A DNA stretch of 64,000 nucleotides from Armatimonadetes bacterium Uphvl-Ar2 (GTDB lineage: Bacteria > Armatimonadota > Fimbriimonadia > Fimbriimonadales > Fimbriimonadaceae): NCBI GenBank assembly GCA_002162095.1, contig CP021424.1, forward strand, positions 1,116,001-1,180,000, written 5' to 3'. The notes beneath the pieces are model-generated. The model was not told the origin of the DNA. It did not search any database and worked only from the letters and a program-made list of their open reading frames with translations. Made by a program: the position numbers and the translations under genes. Shown piece by piece: positions 16,701 to 25,136 of the stretch (positions are counted from its first letter, which is position 1; every line of letters starts with the position of its first letter).

Positions 16701-16873
16701 TTGAGGAAGAATTGCAGACTCAATACGCAACCGCCCTTAGCAACGGCGTATTGAGAGCAAGAGACCCCGCTCTGAAGGCCAGGTGGCTTGACGATCTTGC
16801 GAGGCTCGCTAGGAGCTTCCCAGGTAACTCTGAGTTGAATGAGATTCGTCGAGTTGCAGGCAACAATTTTTGA
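13781..16873 (+). CDS. Membrane-anchored STAND-type P-loop NTPase with C-terminal 41-residue repeats
   Basis: 1030 residues from GTG. Residues 1-165: N-terminal region with one transmembrane helix at about 45-68 (AALAAPIVPVLLIAAIGAL). Then PLVGRSNEQALLQEFL and Walker A GGAGSGKS (220-227). Walker B FIIVD (266-270) continues as YALRR, and LRLLVIERNPIGHW follows; this VDYA...RLLxxxR...W order is typical of bacterial STAND ATPases. A Ser/Pro/Gly/Thr-rich linker spans about 325-370, then a helical region, and residues 657-1025 are nine 41-residue repeats. The architecture effector/membrane-NTPase-repeat sensor is that of many antiphage STAND proteins (Avs and relatives); a defence role is inference. 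The gene is much more A/T-rich than its neighbours and stands alone, suggesting transfer. The 220 bases after it hold nothing I recognise. Confidence 0.8.
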   Translation: MSRKPDLISIFGEVTRSFVSLSDANQSLQLVNECTKHAPWLLPAGTTAALAAPIVPVLLIAAIGALNAYGNYQAWKEQAKRDQLIANIKRDLHEPYNTARQIALERWPDTPAFDDLQIDWFRVLEAITTDEADRVIQEIRSTNQQFWSWFADYIKPILKELQAEVRSIDAIPLEKPEPINGNEYHYANTSIPLVGRSNEQALLQEFLECDQPMAWMLMVGGAGSGKSRLGLWALEQAEGLGYAAGFLNKGTSFEYWDRWIVHQDTFIIVDYALRRSGNLTNALDGLSGKCKGHKLRLLVIERNPIGHWMSELQDVLWRFGPIPIETPSLAPNTHDTINPQKPPSSARSNTSSGTRPTGGMAGKSSGPVGGPHIVLDSMNREGSTELLTLLAKEARLPPEWTAERLVDALELADPTRRPLFARFLVDAIVADKYRPDWMAQDLARHVLYNDISKRWKPRNIDYLHANLSTVACTLKGVDVSWLDQIQGLDGLVPRRSSRTDDACQTISSLGGGYRDLQLPSHEPDTLAELYILDRLTGRIKAHNDESPEQDTSNILACLWHSQQQGLSANFDIHRKLLDLMGRLANNFRNHPGLPTALTVPDDLPSSVKDVVNSIVYALDFTAIDPDGKIQGTNLPSFTPDASAATSSISRATFRAQALFAATYGKETTPGGQTALERLRELASEHRAEPMVQHELAKALFNLNNDRETTPVGEAALEELRDLASIHSADNNIRFLLAQSHTNATWKLLSVKERRARLHEAKVLSDEYPHDEAVRALYAMAITNCVAREPSFDAKLRLIDQLDNLQASWPEEMPILVELGKALFNAAYGIESTDSGLSLLSRLRSLAFKNPECGDLVLIHAMFLNNAIGKEERVEERQMLLKELKLLAANSPSSDSIVSQLAAGLYNATFGRELCRESRRALATLRKLSRWHPNQASIRRFLAMALNNKVFEVLGDAERGELLVELRILHSSYPLEEELQTQYATALSNGVLRARDPALKARWLDDLARLARSFPGNSELNEIRRVAGNNF
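15749..16855 (+). repeat. Nine tandem 41-residue (123-base) protein repeats without indels
   Basis: Each unit starts near (A/G/F)L(F/Y/N)N at positions 1-4, has leucines around 19-25 (for example LERLRELA), usually Pro at position 30, and ends with a hydrophobic helix (for example VQHELAK). Unit starts: residues 657, 698, 739, 780, 821, 862, 903, 944 and 985. The spacing is exactly 41 every time. This suits a two-helix TPR/HEAT-like superhelix. Confidence 0.8.
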
Positions 16874-17093
16874 GCCTTAATGGTGCCCAATCAGCATTGC
16901 CTCTATAATCCTCAGTCTGGCTGGATTGTCAAAGTCTGTTGGCTATTGTGGTCAAGTATCCCTAAGGCCATGGCCGATCTTGTTATGTCGGGACTTCCAG
17001 TGCGCATGATCCGCACTCTTAAACCCTAAGTTAGGATCACTTTCTACCCTGAAGTCCGAAACTCGAGTTCCCATTGCAACTTAGGCTGCATGT

Positions 17094-18122
17094 TTACAAC
17101 GTCACGCCGGCGTAGTCGCTCAGGCGGCGCAGGTCGGCCATCAGCCCGGCAAACTGCGCCTGGTCCAGGGTCTGGCTGCCGTCGCTCTTGGCTTCGGCCG
17201 GGTCCGGGTGGACCTCCACCATAATCCCGTCCGCCCCCGCCACCATGGCCGCCTTGGCCATGCCGGGCACAAACTTCGCCACCCCGGTGCCGTGGCTCGG
17301 GTCCACAATCACCGGCAGGTGCGTCTGCGCCTTCAGCACCTGCACCGCCGTCAGGTCCAGCAGGTTACGGGTGTACGTGCGGTCGAAGGCGATAATCCCC
17401 CGCTCGCACATGATCACGTTGGGGTTGCCCTCGTTCAGCACGTATTCCGCCGCCAGCAGCCACTCGTCAATGGTGGCGCTGGGGCCGCGCTTCAGGAAAA
17501 CCGGCCGCTGGCTCTTGCCCGCTTCAATCAGCAGGGGGTAGTTCTGCATTGAGCGCGCGCCAATCTGCAGGATGTCCACGTGCTCGGCCACCACTTCCAC
17601 CATGTCGGCGCTCATCACTTCGGTGATCGTCACCAGGCCGGTTTCGCGCGCCACCTGCTGGATGATCTTGAGCCCTTCCACGCGTAGGCCCTGGAACGAA
17701 TACGGACTCGTGCGCGGCTTAAACGCCCCGCCCCGCAGGATGCGCGCGCCGCACGCCTTCACCATCAGCGCGGCCTCGCGGTACTCCTCGTAGCCTTCCA
17801 CGCTGCAGGGGCCGGCCATCACGGCAAAGTGGCCCGCGCCTATCTTCTCGTCGCCCACTTGGATGAGCGTGGGGTCGCGGTGGTATTCCTGCGAAGCCAG
17901 CTTGTAGGGGTGGCTGGTTTCGCTGATTTTGTTGACGCCTTCCAGGCGGCTGAGCACGCCTTCCAGCGTCATGCGCTGGTCGGGGGTGAGGCTGGCCGGG
18001 ATGCCGATGGCGGTGCGGTCATCGCCGGGCATCACCAGCGGCTCAAGGCCCTTGGCGCGAATCGCATCGGCGACGGCTTGAATCTGGGCCTCAGTGGCCC
18101 CCAGCTGCATCACGACGATCAT
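17094..18122 (-). CDS. aroF: 3-deoxy-7-phosphoheptulonate (DAHP) synthase, type I-beta
   Basis: 342 residues. The N-terminal about 70 residues form the ferredoxin-like regulatory domain (MIVVMQLGATEAQIQAVADA). The TIM-barrel core has MAGPCSVEGYEEY, RGGAFKPRTSPYSFQG, FLKRGPSATIDEWL, IMCERGI, PVIVDPSHGTG and GIMVEVHPDP. It condenses PEP and erythrose-4-phosphate, the first step of the shikimate pathway; the ferredoxin-like domain normally gives feedback control by aromatic amino acids. It lies 24 bases downstream of the helicase gene on the same strand, so it may be co-transcribed with tatC and the helicase. Confidence 0.95.
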   Translation of the reverse strand: MIVVMQLGATEAQIQAVADAIRAKGLEPLVMPGDDRTAIGIPASLTPDQRMTLEGVLSRLEGVNKISETSHPYKLASQEYHRDPTLIQVGDEKIGAGHFAVMAGPCSVEGYEEYREAALMVKACGARILRGGAFKPRTSPYSFQGLRVEGLKIIQQVARETGLVTITEVMSADMVEVVAEHVDILQIGARSMQNYPLLIEAGKSQRPVFLKRGPSATIDEWLLAAEYVLNEGNPNVIMCERGIIAFDRTYTRNLLDLTAVQVLKAQTHLPVIVDPSHGTGVAKFVPGMAKAAMVAGADGIMVEVHPDPAEAKSDGSQTLDQAQFAGLMADLRRLSDYAGVTL

Positions 18123-18146
18123 GGTATGGGGGCAAGGTACCCGCGT

Positions 18147-20396
18147 TTAAGGGGCAGGGGGCGGGAGTTCAGGCCCCCTGGCCAGTTGTTCTAGCCATTG
18201 TACGGTGCCTAGCTTGTCCAATGGCTCGTTGCGGCTTTCGCACCGGGGGCTCAGGATGCAGCGGGGGCACCCGTCTTCGCACTTACAATCTTTCACCATT
18301 TGGTGGGCTTGCTGCAGCCACGTTTCGCGGCGCTCATAGAGCGCTTCGGCAAACCCCACGCCCCCCGGCACGGCATCAAAGATGTAAAGCGAGGTGGTGA
18401 GCGTGGCGGGGTCGGCCACAAACCAGGCGTGGCCCAGGTCGTTGCGGTCCGCACCGCACAGCAGGGGGGCCAGGGCGTCCAGGGCGTGCTCCACGCCGTG
18501 CCACGCGCCCATCGCCTCCACCTCGGTGGCCAGGGGCACCTCCAGGCGCACGGCCACCGTGCTGTATTGCTGGGTGGGGAGTTCCAGTTGCTCCTCGTCA
18601 ATCACGCGGCGGCTGCGGGCTTCCAGGCGGCGGTAGCCGGTCACGCGGCTGGTCACCTGCACGCTGCACAGCTCCCACAGGTGCCCCTCGGCGGATGCGG
18701 ACTGGATGACCATGGTGCGCTCCACCAGGCTCTCGCTGATGGGCTCGGTCTCCTCATCTTCGGGCACGTCTTCGGTGAGGATGGCCTCGTGCCGGGCAAG
18801 GTCCAGCTTGGCCACCCGGTAGGCGTTGCCCCGGTGAAGATAGATCGCGCCCTCGTGCACTTCGCGCAGTGCCCGCCAGAACTCGATCGCCCCCATCTCT
18901 TGGCCGTCCTTCCACAGGCGGATCTGGCGGTTGTCGGTGTTTCGGATACTGACCCGCGAGGCCGGGCTGTGGGGGTGCGCCCAAAACCAGCGTCCCGCCC
19001 CGTATTGCAGCTCGCCTTCTCCGGTCAGTTCATCCCGCAAGGCCTGCACATCGTCGGGCCACGCGGCGCTCTCGGTCTGGTCAAACGCACGCTCGTGGGC
19101 CAGGCACGAAATCTGCGCGCGCCCGACAAAGGGGTTCTCCCACCGGCAGGGCGAGGGCTCGGCGGGGCCGAACACCGTCTCCAGCGGGTGCCGGCAGAGG
19201 TGGATTTCCAGCGGGTCGCTGTGCGCCACTAGCACGGTGAGCCCCTCGCGGCCGCTGCGCCCGGCGCGGCCCGATTGCTGGCGATAGCTGGCCCGCCGCC
19301 CCGGCCAACCATTGATGACCACGGCGTCCAGCCCCCCGATATCCACCCCGAGCTCCAGCGCATTGGTGCTCACCAGGCCACGCAGCTGCCCGGAGGCAAA
19401 CGCCCGCTCGATGGCGCGGCGCTCCTCCGGCGTGTAGCCGGCGCGGTAGCTCTCCAGACTTCGGGGGTCCAGGCCCTTCTGTTCGGCGTAAGGGCGGGCG
19501 CGGCGCAAGACCCGCTCGGTGGTGCTGCGGCTACGGCAGAAGGTCAGCACCCGCTGGCCCTCGGCCATCAGGTCCACCATCAGGCGGGCGGTGGTCTCGG
19601 TGGCGCCCAGGCCAACCACTTCCGGCGGCTCCAAAAAGACGTGAGTGTGCGCGCCCTTGGGGCCGTCGTCGCGGCTCACCACCAGGGGGCTTTGCCCGCA
19701 CAGGTCGCGCATCACCTCGGCGGGGTCGGCGATGGTGGCGCTGGTGGCGATGACAGTGGGTGCACGGCCACTCGCCCATTCGGCCAGGCGCAGCAGGCGG
19801 CGCAGCACCCAGGCCACGTGCGCCCCAAAGATGCCGCGGTAGGCGTGCATTTCGTCCACCACCACGTAGCGCAGGCTCTTGAAGAAGGTGTTCCAGGGCT
19901 CGTGGTTCGGCAGGATGCCCTGGTGCAGCATGTCCGGGTTGGTCAGGATCACCTGGGCGTGGCGGCGGGCGCGGGAACGCTCATCGCGCGGGGTATCGCC
20001 GTCGTAGAGCGCCACCGGGATGGGCGCATCGGGCATCAGCTCGTGCAGGCTGCGCAGTTGGTCTTGGGCCAGGGCTTTGGTGGGGAACAGCACGATCGCC
20101 CGGGCGCGGGGCTCGCTCAGGCAGGTGTGCAGCACCGGCACTTGGTAGGTCAGGCTCTTGCCGCTGCTGGTGCCGGTGGCGGTGACCACGGGTTGCCCCT
20201 GCAGGGCCGCCGCAATGGCCGTGGCTTGGTGCCGATAGGGTCGTTGGAGGCCCCGGGCTTGCAGGGCAGCCAGCAGCCGGGGGTGCAGGTTCTCGGGCCA
20301 TTCGCCGTAGACCGGATCGACCCCGGGCGTGGTGACCACATGGGCAATGCCCTCACCCGAATAGGCGAACGGAGGGGTTGGGTCCAACCGTGTCAC
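18147..20396 (-). CDS. DEAD/DEAH-box helicase with C-terminal Cys cluster (MrfA/YprA-like)
   Basis: 749 residues from GTG. Superfamily 2 helicase: RHQATAIAAALQGQPVVTAT then GTSSGKSLTYQ (motif I), VVVDEMHAYRG (motif II, DEMH), TSATIADP (III), LVSTNALELGVDIGGLDAV (V) and QQSGRAGRSGR (VI). A DUF1998-like C-terminal domain carries CKCEDGCPRC, the four-Cys metal-binding cluster of Bacillus MrfA (mitomycin repair factor) and Hrq1-type helicases. Probable role: ATP-dependent 3'-5' DNA helicase in repair of bulky or crosslinked lesions. It starts three bases after the tatC stop. Confidence 0.88.
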   Translation of the reverse strand: MTRLDPTPPFAYSGEGIAHVVTTPGVDPVYGEWPENLHPRLLAALQARGLQRPYRHQATAIAAALQGQPVVTATGTSSGKSLTYQVPVLHTCLSEPRARAIVLFPTKALAQDQLRSLHELMPDAPIPVALYDGDTPRDERSRARRHAQVILTNPDMLHQGILPNHEPWNTFFKSLRYVVVDEMHAYRGIFGAHVAWVLRRLLRLAEWASGRAPTVIATSATIADPAEVMRDLCGQSPLVVSRDDGPKGAHTHVFLEPPEVVGLGATETTARLMVDLMAEGQRVLTFCRSRSTTERVLRRARPYAEQKGLDPRSLESYRAGYTPEERRAIERAFASGQLRGLVSTNALELGVDIGGLDAVVINGWPGRRASYRQQSGRAGRSGREGLTVLVAHSDPLEIHLCRHPLETVFGPAEPSPCRWENPFVGRAQISCLAHERAFDQTESAAWPDDVQALRDELTGEGELQYGAGRWFWAHPHSPASRVSIRNTDNRQIRLWKDGQEMGAIEFWRALREVHEGAIYLHRGNAYRVAKLDLARHEAILTEDVPEDEETEPISESLVERTMVIQSASAEGHLWELCSVQVTSRVTGYRRLEARSRRVIDEEQLELPTQQYSTVAVRLEVPLATEVEAMGAWHGVEHALDALAPLLCGADRNDLGHAWFVADPATLTTSLYIFDAVPGGVGFAEALYERRETWLQQAHQMVKDCKCEDGCPRCILSPRCESRNEPLDKLGTVQWLEQLARGPELPPPAP

Positions 20397-20399
20397 CCC

Positions 20400-21212
20400 C
20401 TAGCACGGGGGCGCATCAAGCTGATTGAGCGCTGCATCTCGGCCTGCGCTCTTCATGCTCCAGGTGGCCGCAAACACGCCCAAATAGAACAGCGCGATGA
20501 TGGGGACTGCCATCGCCGCCAGCGAAATCGGGTCGCTGCCCGGCGTGATGATGGCCGCCACGATGATATTGCTCACCACCACGTGCTTCCAGTAGGTGCG
20601 CAGAGTTTCGGGCGTCACCAAACCCAGGCGGGTGAGGAAGAACACCACCACCGGCATCTGGAAGGCGAGGCCAAAGCCCAGCAGAGTCTTGACCACCAGC
20701 ATGATCATCTTGCCCGGCTCTTGGTACACCTCAAAGCCGCCCGCTTGGGCATAAACAAAGAACCACTGGAACATGGCCGGCAACGTAAACCAACCGATGG
20801 TGAGGCCCAAGAGGAAGAGCACCAAGCACACCGGGGTGAGCATGAGCACTGGCTTGCGCTCGGTGGGTTTGAGCCCGGGGGCCACAAACGCCCAGATCTG
20901 AGAGACCGCGTACGGCAAGGCCAGAATCAAGCCCAGATAGAACGAGAGCTTGATCTGGAGCATGAACGGCTCCGTGATATGGGTGGTGACTTCCTTATAG
21001 ACCAGCCCCTTGGGCACCGAACTGCGGACGAGTTGGTCGATGAAGTCGTAGGTCGGCCATACGAAGATCCAAGAAAGGACCATTGAGATCATGATGGCAA
21101 TGACCACCCGGATCCCCCGGGTGCGAAGCTCGTCGAGGTGTTCGGCTAAAGTCGCGCGCAGCTCCTCCTGAGGGGAAGAGCTGCGCGGCGTGTCACGACG
21201 AGCGAGAGGCAT
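20400..21212 (-). CDS. tatC: Sec-independent (twin-arginine) translocase subunit TatC
   Basis: 270 residues, six membrane helices. The N-terminal HLDELRTRGIR is the TatC signature that contacts the twin-arginine motif, and FVAPGLKPTERKPVL is the conserved loop. It receives folded Tat substrates at the inner membrane together with TatA/TatB, which are not in this window. It heads a minus-strand set with the helicase and DAHP synthase and lies 13 bases after the end of the Gly-rich secreted protein gene. Confidence 0.95.
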   Translation of the reverse strand: MPLARRDTPRSSSPQEELRATLAEHLDELRTRGIRVVIAIMISMVLSWIFVWPTYDFIDQLVRSSVPKGLVYKEVTTHITEPFMLQIKLSFYLGLILALPYAVSQIWAFVAPGLKPTERKPVLMLTPVCLVLFLLGLTIGWFTLPAMFQWFFVYAQAGGFEVYQEPGKMIMLVVKTLLGFGLAFQMPVVVFFLTRLGLVTPETLRTYWKHVVVSNIIVAAIITPGSDPISLAAMAVPIIALFYLGVFAATWSMKSAGRDAALNQLDAPPC

Positions 21213-21225
21213 GCCTCAGTTTCGC

Positions 21226-22794
21226 TTAGCGTTCCAGCGTGCGGGTGATGCGAGCGGAGATTCTCATCAGCCGACTGCCGGAGCGAGCGCCCCCAGCGGC
21301 TGCGTTCCCGGCTTGGCCAGCACCGAAGCGCGAACCCGCGCCAAAACCAGCCCCGTCGTCGCCACCGCGACCACCCGGGCCGCCATCACCGCCACCCGGC
21401 CGGTTCTGCCAGATGCTGATGACTTCACCCTTGTTGTTGAACTGCGGGTTGAACTCGTACAGGTTACCATCCATCATGAAGTTGAGCGAACCCGGGAACA
21501 TCATCGGCGAGTTGAAGTTGTCTTCCGCCAGTTCCCCGCTTTGGCCGCCACCGCCGCCACCGGACGCACCGGCACCCGGTCGTCCGGCCGAGCCCGAGCC
21601 TCCCGTGTTTCCACCCACGCCGCCCGCCGGGGCCGCCACCGCCATGGTGGTGGTGTATTCAAGGACCGAGTTCAGGACCACCCCGACCGTCAGGTCAAAG
21701 TAGTAGATTTCCTTAAGCGTCAGACTATTTCCGGATGCGCCGCTGGCAGCTTCTGCCGCGCCACCTGAGAAGGCGTTCAGGGCAACATCGGCTTGCCCAA
21801 CTTCCATGGTGATTTTAGCGCAGGGTCTTCCTTGGAACCATTCAAAGTTTTGGAGCGTGGCCCGGGCCGGAATCGGAGATCCAAAGAATGTTCGAGCGTC
21901 AGCAAGCTTCTCAATGCCGCCGTCTGCATCCAGCAAGGCGCCTTCCCATACGTCACCTGGGTTCACGGGTTCCGCCGGCAAGACCGGCATCGGAACAAAG
22001 GCGTAAAGGTGAACGAGCGAGCGACTCGCACCGGTGCTCTCAATGCCCGCCGAAAGCGGGATTCCACTGAAAATTTCGCGTCCCGTGTCCGTCATGCGCA
22101 TATACCACGGGGCCATGTCCGAGCGGTAATACTTCTTCGGGGTGGTCTCCCCGCTTGCGGTGATCCAGGCGTAATCCTTGCCCGTATCCGGGCGAACTTG
22201 GACACTGATCAAGGCTTCGCGACCCGTGGCACCCGAGTAGGTGTTGTGAATCGCGTAGGCCATGCGGAATCGCTCTTCTTCGCGACCCATGAGAGTGCCT
22301 TGGCGGCCCGAGTTGCCACCCATCGTCAAGGATGAGCCGACGCGGATTTCTTGCTCAAGCTTGGTCTCATAAATTCGCTCGGTGTTTGCCGCGAATCGGT
22401 AGCGGAGCAGCTTGCCTTCGATACCCGGCGTGATGCTGGTGTAGTTGTCCACGTTCAGGCGGATCGAGCTTCGATCGCGCTCCACCGGCGGCTCACCATC
22501 TTGGTAGAGCACCACGTCCAGCGTCATTTCGCCATCCGGGATGCGCATCTCCTTGGTGTTCAATTCGTACACCGCGTCCGCTCCTTCCACCTTCGGAATC
22601 ACAGCTTCCACGAACTTGCCGTTGATCAGAATGCCCAGATACGAGCCTTCCGTCATGCTGTTCAGCGGGATCCGGACCTTGACGGTTTCGCGGACGGTGG
22701 AGCCATCCACCGGACGACGAATGGTGAAGGACCCTTGAGCCCAGGCCGACCCGGCCAGGGCGGCGATCAGTAACGTACCTGCCAACTTATTCAT
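21226..22794 (-). CDS. Secreted protein with Ig-like N-terminus and Gly-rich C-terminal third
   Basis: 522 residues with a signal peptide (MNKLAGTLLIAALAGSAWAQ). Next comes an Ig-like beta-sandwich (FTIRRPVDGSTVRETVKVRI), then a long central domain of unknown type (MAPWYMRMTDTGREIFSGIP is a landmark). From about residue 400 the chain is rich in Gly, Ser and Ala, interrupted by DNFNSPMMFPGSLNFMMDGN and FNNKGEVISIWQNR. It ends in the basic SRLMRISARITRTLER. Probably exported, with a flexible C-terminal part. No enzymatic motif is seen. Confidence 0.7.
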   Translation of the reverse strand: MNKLAGTLLIAALAGSAWAQGSFTIRRPVDGSTVRETVKVRIPLNSMTEGSYLGILINGKFVEAVIPKVEGADAVYELNTKEMRIPDGEMTLDVVLYQDGEPPVERDRSSIRLNVDNYTSITPGIEGKLLRYRFAANTERIYETKLEQEIRVGSSLTMGGNSGRQGTLMGREEERFRMAYAIHNTYSGATGREALISVQVRPDTGKDYAWITASGETTPKKYYRSDMAPWYMRMTDTGREIFSGIPLSAGIESTGASRSLVHLYAFVPMPVLPAEPVNPGDVWEGALLDADGGIEKLADARTFFGSPIPARATLQNFEWFQGRPCAKITMEVGQADVALNAFSGGAAEAASGASGNSLTLKEIYYFDLTVGVVLNSVLEYTTTMAVAAPAGGVGGNTGGSGSAGRPGAGASGGGGGGQSGELAEDNFNSPMMFPGSLNFMMDGNLYEFNPQFNNKGEVISIWQNRPGGGDGGPGGRGGDDGAGFGAGSRFGAGQAGNAAAGGARSGSRLMRISARITRTLER

Positions 22795-22901
22795 GCACGA
22801 ACTCCGATGCGTGAGGAACGCAGTCTACTCCCTCATACGCAGAACCGTACGCGTATGTTACTCCCTAGACGTTTTGCGGGGCTAGGGGGTCGGAGAGAGA
22901 A

Positions 22902-22913
22902 TAAGATAGACAT
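22902..22913 (+). promoter_or_regulatory. Leaderless -10 element of pcrA
   Basis: TAAGAT (22902-22907), six bases (AGACAT), then ATG 22914. No Shine-Dalgarno sequence is present and no clear -35 was found. Confidence 0.55.
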
Positions 22914-25136
22914 ATGTCTCTCCCTTTTGATCTGAACTCCCTAAATCCTGAGCAAAAACGCGCCGTGGAGTGCAACGGCGGCCCACTCATGGTGTTTGCG
23001 GGGGCCGGATCAGGGAAGACCCGGGTGGTGACCTGCCGCATCGCCAAGCTGATTGCGGAAGGGGTGCCCGCCAGCCGCATCATGGCCGTGACCTTTACCA
23101 ACAAGGCCGCCCGCGAGATGCGAGAGCGCCTGGAGCAAATGGTCGGCGAGGAAGCCAAGTACCTGTGGATGGGCACCTTCCACTCCACCTGCGCCAAGTT
23201 GCTGCGGATGGACGGGGCGGCCATCGGGATTGACCGCAACTTCGTGGTCTACGACGATACAGACCAGCTAAGCATCGTCCGCGACCTCATCAAGCGCCGC
23301 AACCTGGACCCGAAGGCGATCCAGCCGCGCGCGGTGCTGGCCGAAATCAGCCGGGCGAAGGAACGACTAGAGAGCCCCACCAAGTACGCCGAAACCGCCG
23401 CTGGCTTCTTCCCCAAGATCGTTGCAGATATCTATAAGGAATATAACGATGCCCTCCGCCGGGCCAATGCGCTCGACTTCGACGACATCCTGCTCTACGC
23501 GGTGCGTCTGCTGGAGCAGGCCGAAAGTGTGCGCGAGAAGTATCAGGAACGCTTCCTACACGTGATGGTGGACGAGTACCAAGACGTGAACATGGCGCAA
23601 TACCGCCTGACCCACCTTTTGGCGGCCAAGCACCAGAACATCATGATCGTGGGGGACGACGACCAGAGCATCTATGCGTGGCGCGGGGCGGACGTCTCTT
23701 TGATGCTGCGATTCGGGAGCGATTACCCCGATGCCCAGGTCATCACGCTCGCGCAGAACTACCGCTCCACCCCCAATATCCTCAAGGCCGCCCACAGCAT
23801 CATCCGCCACAACCACGGCCGCAACGAAAAGCAACTGTGGACCGACAACCCGGAAGGCGCAAGCGTGCGCATCCGGGGCTACGGCACCGAAAACGACGAG
23901 GCGATGGCGGTGGCAGACTCAATCCTGCGGGAAGTGCGCACGGGCAAGCGCACCTACGGCCAGTACGGCGTGCTCTACCGCACCAATGCCCAGAGCCGGG
24001 CGCTGGAAGAAGCCTTCCTCACCATGCGCATCCCCCACGTGCTGGTGGGTGGGCAGCGATTCTACGACCGCAAGGAAATCAAGGACGCAATGGCGTACCT
24101 GCGGTTGGCCTGGAACCCCGCCGACGACGCGTCCTTCCGGCGCATTGTGAATGTGCCCGCCCGGGGCATCGGGGCGACCACCGTGGACCGCATTGCGCAG
24201 TACGCCAGTAGCCTGGGCCAATCCATGCGCGACGTGATTGGCGACCCCACCTACCGCGCCACCCTGACCAAGCGCGCCGCCACCGCCCTCGGCGACCTAC
24301 ACCGCTTGCTCGAAGCCGCCACCGCCCTGGCTACCAGCGGCCCGGTGACGCCGGTGCTCCAGATTCTGCTGGACAAGAGCGGCTACCTGGATGAACTCCG
24401 CAATGAGCGCACCGATGAATCCATCAGCCGCCTGGAAAACTTGCAGGAACTCCTGAACGTGACGACCCAGTTCGACGAGGGCAACGTGGATGCCGACGAG
24501 GCCCCCACGCTCGGTGGTTTCCTTGAGCAAGTCGCATTGGTGAGCGACGTGGACATGCTGAAGGAGAGCGGCGAGGCCGTGACCCTGATGACCCTTCACA
24601 GCAGCAAGGGTCTGGAGTACCCGGTGGTGTTCCTGACCGGGATGGAGGAGGGCGTGTTCCCACACTCTCGTTCCCTGGGCGATGACCGGCAGCTAAGCGA
24701 GGAGCGCCGCCTGTGCTACGTGGGCATGACCCGCGCGCGAGAGGAACTGCACCTCACCTATGCGCGCCGGCGCAGCACCTTTGGGCAGGCCAACTTTAAC
24801 CACCGCTCCCGGTTCTTAAACGATTTGCCGGCGATGGAAGTGGATGACGATGCCGGCTACGACCACGAGAGCATGGCCCCCACCCGCCGCGTGGAATCGG
24901 AGCGCATGGGCACCTACCGGGTCATCGAGGCTCCCCGCCCGCAGGCCGAGGCCACCACGCCGTGGCAGGCTCCCTTCACCGTGGGCCAACGGGTGGAGCA
25001 CCGCAAGTTCGGGATGGGCGTGGTGATTGCCTGTAACCCGCTGAAGAACGACGCCGAGGTGACGGTGGCGTTCAGCGGCGCTACCGGCATCAAGAAGATG
25101 GTGCAGAGCTTCGCCAAACTCGAAGCGGTATCTTGA
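22914..25136 (+). CDS. pcrA: UvrD/PcrA-type ATP-dependent DNA helicase
   Basis: 740 residues. Superfamily 1A motifs: LNPEQKRAVE (Q motif), FAGAGSGKTRVVTCRIAKL (I), AVTFTNKAAREMRERL (Ia), VDEYQDVNMAQYRL (II), VGDDDQSIYAWRGAD (III), QNYRST (IV), TLHSSKGLEYPVVFLTGMEE (V) and RLCYVGMTRAREEL (VI). The C-terminal PFTVGQRVEHRKFGMGVV is the Tudor-like RNA polymerase-binding domain of PcrA/UvrD. It unwinds DNA 3'-5' in nucleotide-excision repair and transcription-coupled repair. The next gene begins within its stop codon. Confidence 0.95.
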   Translation: MSLPFDLNSLNPEQKRAVECNGGPLMVFAGAGSGKTRVVTCRIAKLIAEGVPASRIMAVTFTNKAAREMRERLEQMVGEEAKYLWMGTFHSTCAKLLRMDGAAIGIDRNFVVYDDTDQLSIVRDLIKRRNLDPKAIQPRAVLAEISRAKERLESPTKYAETAAGFFPKIVADIYKEYNDALRRANALDFDDILLYAVRLLEQAESVREKYQERFLHVMVDEYQDVNMAQYRLTHLLAAKHQNIMIVGDDDQSIYAWRGADVSLMLRFGSDYPDAQVITLAQNYRSTPNILKAAHSIIRHNHGRNEKQLWTDNPEGASVRIRGYGTENDEAMAVADSILREVRTGKRTYGQYGVLYRTNAQSRALEEAFLTMRIPHVLVGGQRFYDRKEIKDAMAYLRLAWNPADDASFRRIVNVPARGIGATTVDRIAQYASSLGQSMRDVIGDPTYRATLTKRAATALGDLHRLLEAATALATSGPVTPVLQILLDKSGYLDELRNERTDESISRLENLQELLNVTTQFDEGNVDADEAPTLGGFLEQVALVSDVDMLKESGEAVTLMTLHSSKGLEYPVVFLTGMEEGVFPHSRSLGDDRQLSEERRLCYVGMTRAREELHLTYARRRSTFGQANFNHRSRFLNDLPAMEVDDDAGYDHESMAPTRRVESERMGTYRVIEAPRPQAEATTPWQAPFTVGQRVEHRKFGMGVVIACNPLKNDAEVTVAFSGATGIKKMVQSFAKLEAVS

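Noticed and set aside
16874-17093. Accessory gene downstream of the STAND NTPase
   Set aside because: All frames in these 220 bases are broken by stops; only a TATAAT-like sequence is visible.
19275-21086. 603-codon plus-strand frame opposite the MrfA-like helicase and tatC
   Set aside because: It spans two well-conserved genes on the other strand and has no domain signal.
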